The translations under genes were made by a program, and so were the position numbers. A DNA stretch of 64,000 nucleotides, taken from contig OZ218954.1 in NCBI GenBank assembly GCA_965112735.1, positions 2,914,001-2,978,000 of the forward strand. The letters run 5' to 3'. This DNA is from Phaeosaccion multiseriatum (lineage: Eukaryota; Ochrophyta, other classes). The notes beneath the pieces were generated by a model, which saw only the letters and a program-made list of their open reading frames with translations, was not told the DNA's origin and searched no databases. Every line of letters starts with the position of its first letter. Within the stretch, counting starts at the first letter, position 1. Positions 1 to 10,219 of the stretch are shown in pieces.

Positions 1-20
1 CATCATCATCATCATCATCG

Positions 21-52
<32 letters not shown>
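1..52. repeat. (CAT)n microsatellite
   Basis: Trinucleotide CAT run with one CGT interruption at the window edge. It may belong to the truncated gene that follows, but nothing shows this directly. Confidence 0.9.
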
Positions 53-53
<1 letters not shown>

Positions 54-122
54 GTAGAGGCAGCACGGGCAGGGTCGGCACGAGGCAGGAGCACCTCTTT
101 CTCCTCCGGCAATGCAGGGTCA

Positions 123-3100
123 GCTTCAAGCTTCTTCCTTCCCTCGGCGCTCCAGCCTTTGCCCTACTTTCGCAGCGGCGCCTCGTTTGTGCAACCCTCG
201 GTGACATGCATCCGCCAGAGTCGACAAGATCCGAACCTCGCCTACGTGTCTACCGACAGCTGGACCTCCGCCTCCCACCCCTCCTCCGCCGCCCACCCCT
301 CCTCCTCTGCCTCCCATCCCTCTTCCTCCTTCTCCTCCCAGCGGTCCTTTGAGGCCCAACGACTTGTCACTGGTCAGCTCCTTCTCATGGATCGAAGGTT
401 TCCGAAGCAACCCGTGCTGCGATGGGATCAAGCTGAGGTTACAGAGCGATTGGAGATCTTCTCTGAGCAAGATTTGGGCTTTGGGGAGGTGGGCGGAGGG
501 GGCGCCGCGGCAGGTGGGTGCGTGCGTGCGCTTGTAGGGTGTGGGTAGGTGTGTGGGTGCGTGGGGGACAGTTGGTGTGTTAGGATGGTGGTGTGGATAT
601 GGGTGTGGTTGTGGGTGTGGTTGTGGGTGTTGCAGTTTCAAATCTTTTGACCGAACTCGAGGGGTCAATATCGACTTGCCCCAGAGTGGGCACCCAAGCG
701 TCGATCGAGACGTCCTAAACCTTCCCTCCCTCCCTCCCTCCCTCCCTCCCTCCCTCCCTCCCTCCCTCCCTCCCTCCCTCCCTCCCTCCCTCCCTCCCTC
801 CCTCCCTCCCTCCCTCCCTCCCTCCCTCCCTCCCTCCCTCCCTCCCTCCCTCCCTCCCTCCCTCCCTCCCTCCCTCCCTCCCTCGCTCCCTCCCTCCCTC
901 CCTCCCTCCCTCCCTCCCTCCCTCCCTCCCTCCCTCCCTCCCTCGCTCCCTCCCTCCCTCCCTCCCTTCCTTCCTTCCTTCCTTCCCTCCCCTCCCTCCC
1001 CTCCCTCTCCCCTCCCTCCCTCCCTCCCTCCCTCCCTCCCTCCCTTCCTTCCTCCCCTCCCCTCCCCTCCCTCCCTCCCTCCCTCCCTCCCTCCCTCCCT
1101 CCCTCCCTCCCTCCCTCCCTACTTCCCTCCTTCCATACCTCCTTCCATACCTCCTTCCCTCCCTCCCTCCCTCCCCCCGTCCCTCCCTCCCCCCCTCCCT
1201 CCCTCCCTCCCCCCGTCCCTCCCTCCCCCCCTCCCTCCCTCCCTCCCTCCCTCCCTCCTGACACCAGGCAGCGAAGTCGTGGTCTCATACGGTCAACAGA
1301 CAAACAACGTGTACCTCCACACCACCGCCTCCGCCAGCCCTGACTACGAGGGCTGGAAACTCCCTCTCTCCCTCTCGGACCTGAGCTCCTCCGAAGGTCT
1401 CCATCGCCGTCCCTTGACCTCGACCTTCCCCGTCCCTGATCGGTCCTGCGCGGAGGTAGAACATGGGGGAGTGTTGCTCGCCCCCTGCCCCTCCTACCCC
1501 AGTGTGTATGCCTATGCGGACGATACTGATGCCTTTACGAGTGCAAGTGCGGCAAGTGTCAGCGCTGCGACAGCCAGACACCACGGCACTGGCACTGTTA
1601 CTGCTAACAGTAACAGTAATGGTATGAGTAGTAGTGGTGGTGGTGCTGCTCCTCTTGTCGGGGTTGAGAGCAGCGGCGGTCGCACCGACTTGCGACGAGG
1701 GCAGGGGCGGGTGGCCTTGCTCCAAGCCACCTCATTTGGCGATGTGTATGTGCAAACGCTGAAGGAGACAAGGCAACGCTCCGACTCGCCCTCCTGCTCA
1801 CCCTCGCCGGGTGCTGCTGCCGCTGCTGGTGGAGGGCTGGGGGTGACGAAGGAGGGAGAGGGTGACGATGATGGTGATGATGAGGATGGCAGTGGATGGG
1901 CTCTGGGAGTGAAGGACCGTGGGGGGCGTAGAGTTGGTCGTGGTGCTCGCTTCTATATGCAGACTTTGGCCGGGGAGGATAGCACCATGCCCTGGGGGAG
2001 AGAGGGAGATGCATCGTCACCCGGCGGGGGGGAGGGGCTGGAGAGAAGGCCTTTGCAGCCTGAATCATCCCCTCGTCCGAAAAGTGGACTGCTTGAGAGG
2101 GAGGAGACGCGGCACCGGCGACCGGGGAATCGGAAGGGGAAGCAGAAGGAGAAAGATGACGATGATGATGATGATGATGATGATGATGAGGAGGAGGAGG
2201 AGGAGGAGGAGGAGGAGGAGGAGGAGGAGGAGGATGAGGAGGATGAGGAGGAAGAGAAAGAGAAGGAGAGAGGTGAAGAACAAGCGCGCGATGAGAGGCT
2301 GCACGAGGACTTTGTCTCTCCGCTGATTGGCTCCACTGAGACGGAGCCGCAGAAGAAGGAGCAGGTGGTGCAGCGGCCGGAGCGGCTACCGCGGAAGAAG
2401 GGTACACTTTCGTTACCCGCCTGGTCGGCACTGGGGCAGCTGAGCAGCAACACACATCTTGCTCTGGGGCAGGGTTGCTTCCTCACCTCAGCAGCAGGCA
2501 CCGCCCTGGGGGCTAGGGCTTGGAGTGGGGCCGGAGCGAGGAGTGGGGCAGCAGTTGGTGATACGGTAACGGCGACGGCAAGCAGAGCGGCGGCTGCACC
2601 GACAGCGCGAGGACCTCCTGCTCCTCCTGCGGCTGCTGTATCACCAACTGCTGCTGCTACGGCGGCGGCGTTGCGCTGGCCGAGGGGAGCGGGAGACTAT
2701 CACACCGACGTGCCGCCTGACGAAGAGGAGGAAGGGGAGGAGGTGGGGTTGGAGGGTCTGCTGCTATTGAGGGAAGAGGGTGGGGCGAAGAAGAAGAAGG
2801 AGAAGGAGAAGAAGAGGAAGAGGAGGAAGAAGAACAAGGCAGCAGGGGTGGGGCTTACCAATCCTGGTAGCAGCACCCCTCTTCTTCCAGCCGGTCGTGG
2901 TGCGTGTGTCTCCACGGAGGGCAGTAGGAGAGGTAAGGCAGAGGCTCAGCGAGGGCCCGATCTGGCGCAGTTGAAGAGGGAGCTGCACAGACAGAGCGAG
3001 GCCGTGAGAGAGTTTGTGCGTCAAGAGCCCCGCACGGTGGCGGACATTGTTCTGCGATTCTGCTGCCATCTGCCGGGGGTGATGCTTGACTTGGGGGAGA

Positions 3101-3657
3101 GAGGGGGGGGGCGGGAGGAGGAAGAGGAGGAGGAGGAGGAGGAGCGGGGGGTGCATTCAGTAGGGAGCCGCCGCGAGAGTGCTAAAGGGCTTGCGGGTGG
3201 TACGGATGCTGCTGTATCACCAACTGCTGCGGCTGCTGCTGCTGCTACTGCTTCTGCTTCCTCCTCTTCGGTCGACGGTGGGGGGGGCAGTCAAAGCGAT
3301 GGTAGTGGGGATAGCGAGGATGTTGATAGCAAGAGTGAGGGGGGTAATGGTGATAACGACGACGACGATGATGATGGTTATGGCCCTGGTGGTGGTGGGG
3401 GTGATGGTGGGGCAGCAGCGGAAGGGGGCCGAACGGAGAAGGAGCGGAGGGAGGAGGAAGAGGAGGAGGAGGACGCGTGGGCAGGTTTGGCTTGGCAACT
3501 GCAAAGCGACCTCGGAAGGGGGGGGCGGGCAGTCAAGCACCAGAGAGCTGCTGTATCACCAACTGCTGCAGAATACTCCCCCTTGTGCAGCAGCGGGGGG
3601 GGCGCCACAGCCCCCACTAGCACTACACCCCGCTTCGCTTGGGCAGTGCAGAAGACC

Positions 3658-3703
<46 letters not shown>

Positions 3704-4704
3704 TTGGTGATACAGCAGCAGCAAAAGCAGGACGGACAGGGCGGCGACGGCAGGAGCCGGTGGGAGGAGGAGGACGAGGAGTCTGTCCCTGGCAGAGTTT
3801 TGCTTCGGTGTGGGTGCTGTCGCTGTCGTCCTCTGTCTCATCCTCTTGCTCGCCTTCCTCAGCCTCAGGGGGGCGGGGACAAGGAGGAGGAGCGGCGGCG
3901 GCTGAGCATGCGAAGGGAGGAGGAGATGAGGGCAGGAGTAGCAGCGGCAGCAGTGGCGTGTGGGGGCTGAATATCGCACCAGCTGGGCGAGCTGCCAGGC
4001 TCCAGATGGCGACTAAACAGGATGTAGAGGAGCGAAACTTGGCCCGGAGGAGAGCGCAAGAGGTGAAGGCCGGTCGGGTGCGGTCATGGGAGGCCCAGGA
4101 GGCGGCGAAGGACAAGTTGAAGCGAGAAGAGGCGGTCCGAACAGCCCAAGCTCGGCATGTGGAGCCGGCCTTTGATGACTTGCGGCCCGAGGAGCTGCGG
4201 TTGCTGAGCGAGAGTTGGGGAGAGGGCGTCGTGGTCGTGGCAACTCCCCCTCCTGCTGGCACTACCACCTACGATGACGACAAGGAGGAGGAGGAGGAGG
4301 AGGAGGATGGTGATGATGGTGATGGTGATGGTGATGATGATAACGGCTGGGGGCGTGGGACGAGTGGTGGTCGTCGCAGCAGTAGCGGCACCGGGGGCGG
4401 GAGGAGGAGGAGCAGCAGAAGGAGCACTGTCAGTGCTATTAGTGCCGGTGCAACCGCCTCTACCCCCTTAGAGGCAGCAGCAGGGAGTGCGGTGGCGACG
4501 GCGGCCCAGGGGGGCGGGCTCGGCTTTGGCTTTGGCTTTGGCTGTGGGGGTGCGCCGCCGATGCCGCAGAGGGGGCGGCAAAGTGGAGGAGGAGGAGGAG
4601 GAGGAGGAGGAGGGGGGTTCCTGCTGCAGGGGAGGCGAGCCAGTGCGCCGGGTGGGAGTGGTAGCAGTAGCAGTGGCAGTGGCAGCAGCAGGAGGAGGCG
4701 GTGA
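123..4704 (+). CDS. Low-complexity, acidic hypothetical protein, 5' truncated
   Basis: Not recognised. An open frame runs through about 123-513 and ends at a donor (cag/gtgggt). The frame from about 1268 to the TGA at 4704 follows an acceptor (accag/gc). Joining 513 to 1268 keeps phase (one base plus two) and removes a CCCT-rich intron of about 754 bp. The first part is Ser/His-rich, then more ordered. The second exon encodes about 1,145 residues of mostly disordered sequence with poly-Glu, poly-Asp, Gly/Ser tracts and several Ala runs read from the TATCACCAACTG motif. The only region likely to fold is a charged, probably helical segment near 4005-4230 (key words ATKQDVEERNLARRRAQEV, AFDDLRPEELRLL). 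The start lies upstream of the window or in an unseen exon. More introns may hide in the repeats, so the existence of a gene is better supported than its exact product. Confidence 0.45.
714..1258. repeat. CCCT-rich microsatellite inside an intron
   Basis: About 540 bp of CCTC/CCTT/CCCC tetranucleotide variants on the plus strand. It forms most of the intron 514-1267 and doubles as an extreme polypyrimidine tract. The long Ser-Leu-Pro-Pro reading across it is a shadow. Confidence 0.95.
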
Positions 4705-5648
4705 GGAGGGAAGGAGGGAAGGAGGGAGAGAGTGTGGGAGAAAGGGTCAGCCTTTGGCCTCTGAGTCCATGCCCTATATCCCCTGTCCATACACAGTAGT
4801 CGTGGAGCCCTGAGCATATGGAATAATATGGGCCACCACGTGTAATTCATTCGAGAGGAGGAATAAACTTCAAAATGAAACTTACGAATGTTGGAACAGG
4901 CCCAGGGAGGACAGTTGTGACCCATTGGAGGCCCAACCAAGGAACGGAAGGGAAGGCAAAGGAACGGAGGAATTGGAACCCAGTGTTGAGCCCAAGGAAG
5001 GAAAGGGAAGGATGGAGTCCCACACTGAGGAGGATGAGAGCTGAGCCGCCCGCCATGGGACCGATCTTGGCGTGTGTGAGGCGTGTCGTACATGTATGAA
5101 AGAGGTTTAAGTCATTGCGAACAGTCTTTGGGTCTATTGCCCTCCGCGCACTTTTGCCTTCTCATTTGATTTTTCTTTTCTCTTTATGTAGTCCACTCAC
5201 AAAAAGAAGGAGGAATGCCACACTCCACCGGTCGGTCCATTACGTATACATAACAGTACATAACAGTACGCACATACACACACACATACACACACAACTA
5301 CCCACCCATCCACCTACGCCCCACTCTCTCTCCTACCCCTCCCTCCCAACTCATCCGTCCGTCCGTCCGCCCGTTCGGCCCCATCCATGCCCGTTGGTGG
5401 TACGACGGGTGGGGATGGATAGATGATGCCCCCCCCCCCCTTTGATTGACTGGTTGATTGGATAGCGGTCTGGGCTCAGACCGCATTACTCCCCACCCCT
5501 CCTCCTCCTTCGCAACAGGCCAATCCAATCATTTGTCGACAACTGATGGTTGAGAGCATCCCCCCCAACAACATGCACTCCTGCGTGAGCTTCCCCTGCT
5601 GTATCACCAACTTCAGTACGCTGTACACCCAAGGTGCTGCTCTTTCTA
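4705..5648. other. Intergenic region between convergent genes
   Basis: Holds the 3' ends of the upstream plus gene and the downstream minus Nudix gene. AT-richer sequence near 4820-4880 could be a 3' UTR. A CA/CATA run lies at about 5268-5300, and one TATCACCAACT motif copy sits at 5597-5616 followed by a short poly-pyrimidine stretch. The short open frames here lack splice support or family signal. Confidence 0.6.
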
Positions 5649-6649
5649 TTAGTCGTCCACAATGTTCGCCGAAAGCATGTCTTCCTGCCGTATCTCCTCC
5701 TGCCCTTTGCTCTTGGCATGAACGAGGAAGAAGGTGAAGGTGGTGGCTACATGTAGCTCGCCTTCCTCCCATTGGAACTGCTCCGTTGCATTGAGCAAGT
5801 CAATGCCCGCCTGTTGGAGGGTTCGATTAGGGTGAGGGTGCGGCGGTGGTGTGGGTGTGTGTCGTCAGGACAGACAGGCGTGTGTTTGTGTGCGTTGAGA
5901 GACGCATGGAGAGGTGCATTGGTTGCAAACAAGAGAAGGAGAAAGAGAGAGAGATGAGAGAAGGAAGAGAGAGAGTGAGAGAGGGAGAGAGAGAGGGAGA
6001 GAGAAGGGAGAGGGAGAGACAAGAGAGAGGAAGAGAGGGAGGGAGGGGAGAGATAGAGAGGAGAGGTGGAGATAGAGAGACGAAGGGAGGGAGGGAGGGA
6101 GGGAGAGAGAGTGGAGAGAGAGAGACAAGAGAGAGGAAGAGAGGGAGGGGAGAGAGAGAGGAGAGATGGAGATGGAGAGACGAAGGGAGGGAGGGAGGGA
6201 GAGAGAGAGAGGAGAGAGAGGAGAGGAAGAGAGGGAGAGAGAGATGAGAGATGGAGATGGAGAGACGAAGGGAGGGAGGGAGGGAGAGAGAGTGGAGAGA
6301 GATAGAGACAAGAGAGGAAGAGAGGGGAGAGAGGGAGAGCGAGTGACCAATGAAAGGAAGAGATGAAGAGAGGGATAGAGCCACACACACCCCTCCCCAT
6401 GCCATCCGCTGCCATCCGCTGCCATCCGCTGCCATCCCTCACCTCCTCCCTGAGCTCCCTCATCGCTGCCTCCATGGTGCTCTCACCAAGGCCCCTCTTC
6501 CCCCCCGCCAGATCAACGTCAAAGCGTTCAGGCCACTCATTCACAAAACTCAGCAGATATGAGCTGTGCAGCAAAGACGAGGACGAGGACGAGGAGGAGG
6601 AGGACCCCCCCGGCTCCACCTCCTTGTCCGTCTCCTCGCCCTTGTCAGT

Positions 6650-6689
<40 letters not shown>

Positions 6690-7880
6690 CCAGTTGGTGA
6701 TACACCAGCAGCAGGAGTCTCTCCATCGATCCAGCAGGCCGGGAGGAGGTTCTTCTTCTTGAGCCCTTCCAAAAACTCGACGAAGCGAATCAAATGGCCC
6801 GAAATGTCCACCGACTTCCTCGTGGCCGGGGTGGCGGGTTTCCACTTGCCTCCCTCTCCCGCCCTGCCCTCCGCCTTGGGGATGGCGGCCCCTGCTGCCA
6901 CCTCGCAGCTCACCCACCCATCTGTGTCCTTCTTGAGACCCTTGTTCTTGACCACCGTCAACAGTTCCGACGCGATGGCGTCTCGTAACGCGGGCCTCTC
7001 CTTCACCCATGCTCTCATCTCCTCTCCCCCACTGGCGCCTTTGGTCTGCTGTTCCTTCCTTCGGGCTGTCCCCCCCAGGCCTGCTAGCCCTCCAGGCCCT
7101 CCGTCCTGGCTATCTTCTGGCTTGTGAGAGGCTAGGATGGCAGCCAATGGGATACAGATATACTCCAGGCAAAGACCGTGCCCCCCTGTACACAGGCGGT
7201 CATCGGTACGCTAAGGGAGGGGGGGAGGCACACAGCACGGGAGAGCAGAAGCGGGGGTATTGAGATGGAGGAGGGGAGGGAGAGGGGAGAGAGGAAGGGG
7301 AGGGACGGACGGAGGGAGGGAGCGAGGGAGGAGAGTAGGGAGGGAGGCAGGCAGGCAGGCAGGGAGGGAGGGAGGGAGGGAGGCAGGCAGGGAGGAGAGC
7401 AGGGAAGGAGGCAGGGAAGGAGGGAGGAGAGCAGGGAGGGAGGCAGGGAAGGAGGGAGGAGGGCGGGAGGGAGGGAGGGAGGGAGGTCCTTCCCCTTCCC
7501 CTCCCCGACATCGACCCTATGGACTGACCGATTGGTGTATATGGGTAGGGTCTAATACAACTGCAACCGAAACTAAACCTTGGAAACTTCAACTGAAACT
7601 CCTGTTCCTCACCTCCTGCCCTCCCGCCTGCCGCCCGTCCCTCTGTCTCTCCTCCTCCACGAGCTTCATGAGCGTGTCGCGCGCTCCGATCAACGCCACA
7701 CCCCCGTTCAGCTGACCGGAGCGGACTATACTCCGCCCTTCTCAGTTGAGTTGAGTTGAGTTGAGTTGAGTGCAGTAGGGAGGGAGGGAGGGAGGGAGGG
7801 AGAGAGATGCAGAAGAGTCAGCAGCTAGAGAGGGAGAAAGAGAGGAAGAGGGTGTGTGAGAGAGAGGCAGAGAAGGAGAG

Positions 7881-7952
<72 letters not shown>

Positions 7953-9836
7953 ACCTACCTGAGAGACGGAACTCAGGGAAGAGCGGCCTGACGTCTCCTG
8001 GCTGCATCATCGGGTCAGGCACGTCGGTGACACGTCCGGCTATGCCACTTTCCTGCCACTCCTTCTTGAGCTTCTCCAGCAGCAGGCGCTCCTGGGGATG
8101 GCAGTGGATGGGGTGACCCGAGGTGGGGTGAGGTGAGGTGAGGTGAGGCAAGAGGTGGGGAAAATGTTTGTCCACTCCTTTCGTACTCTCCTCCCTTCCC
8201 ACCTTCCCACAACCATCCACTCACTCACTCACCCACCCACCCACCCACCTACCCACCTACCCACCCACTCACCCACCCACTCACTCACTCACCGACCCAT
8301 TCACTCACTCACCCACCCACCCACTCACCCACTCACTCACTCACTCGCTCACCCACCCACTTACCTGATCAAGGAGGGACATTTTCCTGCCCGCCGCACC
8401 GGATACGAAGGGGTAGCGCACTCCGTGGTGACACGACGGCTTTTCAGAGGTCACCTCATCCTTGCCCCACACCTTGTAAAAGTGAGTGAGTGAGTGAGTG
8501 AGTGAGTGAGGGAGGGAGTGAGGGAGGGAGTGGGTGAGTGAGGGAGTGAGTGAGTGAGTGAGTGAGTGAGGGAGTGAGGGTGGTGACACGACGGTTTCTC
8601 AGAGGTCACCTCGTCCTTGCCCCACACCTTTCAATAGTGCGTGAGTGAGTGAGTGAGTGAGTGAGTGAGTGAGGGAGGGAGTGAGTGAGTGGGTGAGTGA
8701 GGGAGTGAGTGGGTGAGGGAGAAAGTAAGGAAATGAGTGAGTGCATAAGTAACGGAGGTAAGGAAGCAAGTGAGGGCGTGAGGTAGTCAACAACGCATCA
8801 CCTTTTTGTAGTCTTGCCGCATGTAAAACTCAGTGGGTCGATTCACAGGATGAAAGTCCAGCATGAAGCGATTGTGAGGCGGCTCTTCGGACAGGGCGGG
8901 GGGCGGGGAGGGAGAGAGCGGCCCGCCTACTGCTGCTTCCGCTTCTCCCGCTGGCGCTGCTGCTATGTCTGCTACTACTGCCGGCGCTCCGGGCGACACT
9001 CCTGGCGACACTCCTGGCGACACTCCTGGCGACACACCCGGTGTACCACCACCTGCTGATGGTGCTGGTGCTGCTGCTACTGCTGCTGCCGCTGCCGCTT
9101 TCGGTGTGGCAGATATTCCCCTACAGCACATTGCCAAGTCCTGCAGCGAATTGGGGTACATGCCCCCCTGGGGGGGAGGGGGGGCCAACGTGTGCTGCTT
9201 GCTGCTCCGCGAGGGAGAGCTACCGGCTCCAGAGTGGGTGCGGCCCAGTCCTCCTCCTGAAGGAGTGTTGGGGAGGGAGTCCCATCTACTGGCCATGGAG
9301 CCGTGGGGTCGAGGGCTTCGCCGCACTTGTTGCCGACCAGAGGGGCTCAGGCCGTCTGCGGTCGCAGACATGCTTCGGGTGCTCGACGCGCCCCCCTTCT
9401 CTCCCCACCAGCCCCCCCGACTGCCGGCCCCACCCAGCCCCCCCGCAGGTGACGTTGCCGCATTACTCGGAGACGGGACGTTTGGGCCGTCCTTGGCCTT
9501 CCAGCTGCTCAATCCCCCACTCCTTCTGCCCGACGGTGACGGAGTGGGCAAAGGGGGTGGTGCATCGTCCTCAAAGTGCTTAGGCGTCCGACCCTTCCTC
9601 CAAGTCCCACTGCCCGCTCTCCAGCGACCCGACGTTATCTTCGTGTCTGCTGCTGCTGCCCCTGCCCCCGCCCCTGCCCCCTCCTGTCCCTCAGCGGTGC
9701 CGAACATTTCAGCCTCGCTCAATCCTGCTGCCCTGGCAGAAAAGGTAGGAGACCTCCATTCCGGAGCCTTCGCACTCAGTTCGCTACTACCACCTTCCCC
9801 GCCGCCACCACCATCGCAACTCGTAGGTTTGTGCAT
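5649..9836 (-). CDS. Nudix hydrolase with long disordered N-terminus
   Basis: Six-exon minus-strand model: 9836-8802, 8472-8365, 8091-7959, 7725-7613, 7210-6443, 5810-5649 (TAA), 772 residues. All junctions keep phase and have GT-AG borders. The Nudix box GX5EX7REUXEEXGU is read across the last intron: GKRGLGESTMEAAMRELREE at about residues 700-719, then AGI from exon 6. The C-terminal 80 residues are therefore a Nudix fold, expected to cleave nucleoside-diphosphate-linked substrates with a divalent metal at the Glu cluster; the substrate cannot be told. Residues 1-320 are disordered, Gly/Ser/Pro/Ala-rich, with a four-fold PGVS repeat (DNA repeat 8997-9036). Exon 5 carries an Ala run and a Ser run from CAG-type repeats. 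The ATG at 9836 follows an in-frame TGA upstream, so it is a natural start. The copine gene starts 383 bp away on the other strand. A much shorter Nudix protein with the front exons belonging to another gene is possible. Confidence 0.72.
5930..6365. repeat. GA-rich repeat in last Nudix intron
   Basis: Mixed GAGA/GGGA sequence with an imperfect larger period of about 100 bp (blocks recur near 6075, 6180 and 6265). Pyrimidine-rich on the coding strand of the host gene. Confidence 0.85.
7260..7490. repeat. GGGA/GGCA microsatellite in Nudix intron 4
   Basis: GGGA and GGCA tetranucleotides on the plus strand. On the gene strand this is a pyrimidine tract leading to the acceptor at 7211-7212. Confidence 0.85.
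7741..7950. repeat. TTGAG pentamers, GGGA and (CA)n tracts in Nudix intron 3
   Basis: Six TTGAG units at 7741-7771, a short GGGA run, then about 32 CA units at 7887-7950 that end next to the splice donor of exon 3 (7958 on the minus strand). Confidence 0.9.
8219..8358. repeat. CACT/CACC repeat adjoining a splice donor
   Basis: Tetranucleotide tract in Nudix intron 2. On the gene strand it reads GTAAGTGGGTGGG and then (GAGT)n, starting at the donor of exon 2. Confidence 0.85.
8429..8642. repeat. Duplicated exon fragment plus GAGT repeats
   Basis: The 5' part of Nudix exon 2 (8429-8472) with its acceptor recurs at 8584-8627, separated by GAGT repeats, and more GAGT repeats follow to about 8780. 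The second copy differs at a few bases, synonymously where it overlaps the exon, and has no usable donor. Confidence 0.85.
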
Positions 9837-10219
9837 GCTATGGAGCAGCGAAGGAGAAGGCGTTCAGACTCCCTCCAACCCTCCCTCCCTCTACTGGCAA
9901 CGAACAGGCGGAATCGTGCGGTGAAGATAAGCACCCACCAGCGGCCGAGTGCTAAGCTCTGGGGAGGGTAGAGAAAGAGAGCGGGGGTAGGGAAGGGAAG
10001 TAAAGACGGTTATAGCGAGGGGCTGGAGTGGGGGGCCACAGGGCGAAGAAGTTCAGTTTCAGTTTCAGTTTACTGCAACACGCATCCCCCCCCCCCCTCT
10101 GAGGGGCTGCTCGCCGGCACAAAGAGGAGAAGAGCAGAGCCATTCAGTTTACTGCAACACGCATCCCCCCCCCCCTCTGAGGGGCTGCTCGCCGGCACAA
10201 AGAGGAGAAGAGCAGAGCC
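9837..10219. promoter_or_regulatory. Divergent promoter region with tandem duplication
   Basis: Shared 383-bp region between the head-to-head Nudix and copine/U-box starts. A unit of about 79 bp is present twice in tandem (about 10064-10142 and 10143-10221), including a C-homopolymer and the sequence just before the copine start codon. Only the downstream copy carries the ATG (gccATGTC against gccATTC). No TATA box is evident. Confidence 0.6.

Noticed and set aside
665-1303. Long Ser-Leu-Pro-Pro and Arg-Glu-Gly-Gly frames over CCCT arrays (also 11439-12063, 25489-25978, 6000-6360, 20095-20610)
   Set aside because: Tetranucleotide repeats without stop codons are open in every frame on both strands; these lie inside introns supported by splice phase.
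4269-5093. 274-codon minus-strand frame over the end of the first gene
   Set aside because: Low-complexity shadow of the plus-strand acidic frame; no splice or domain support.
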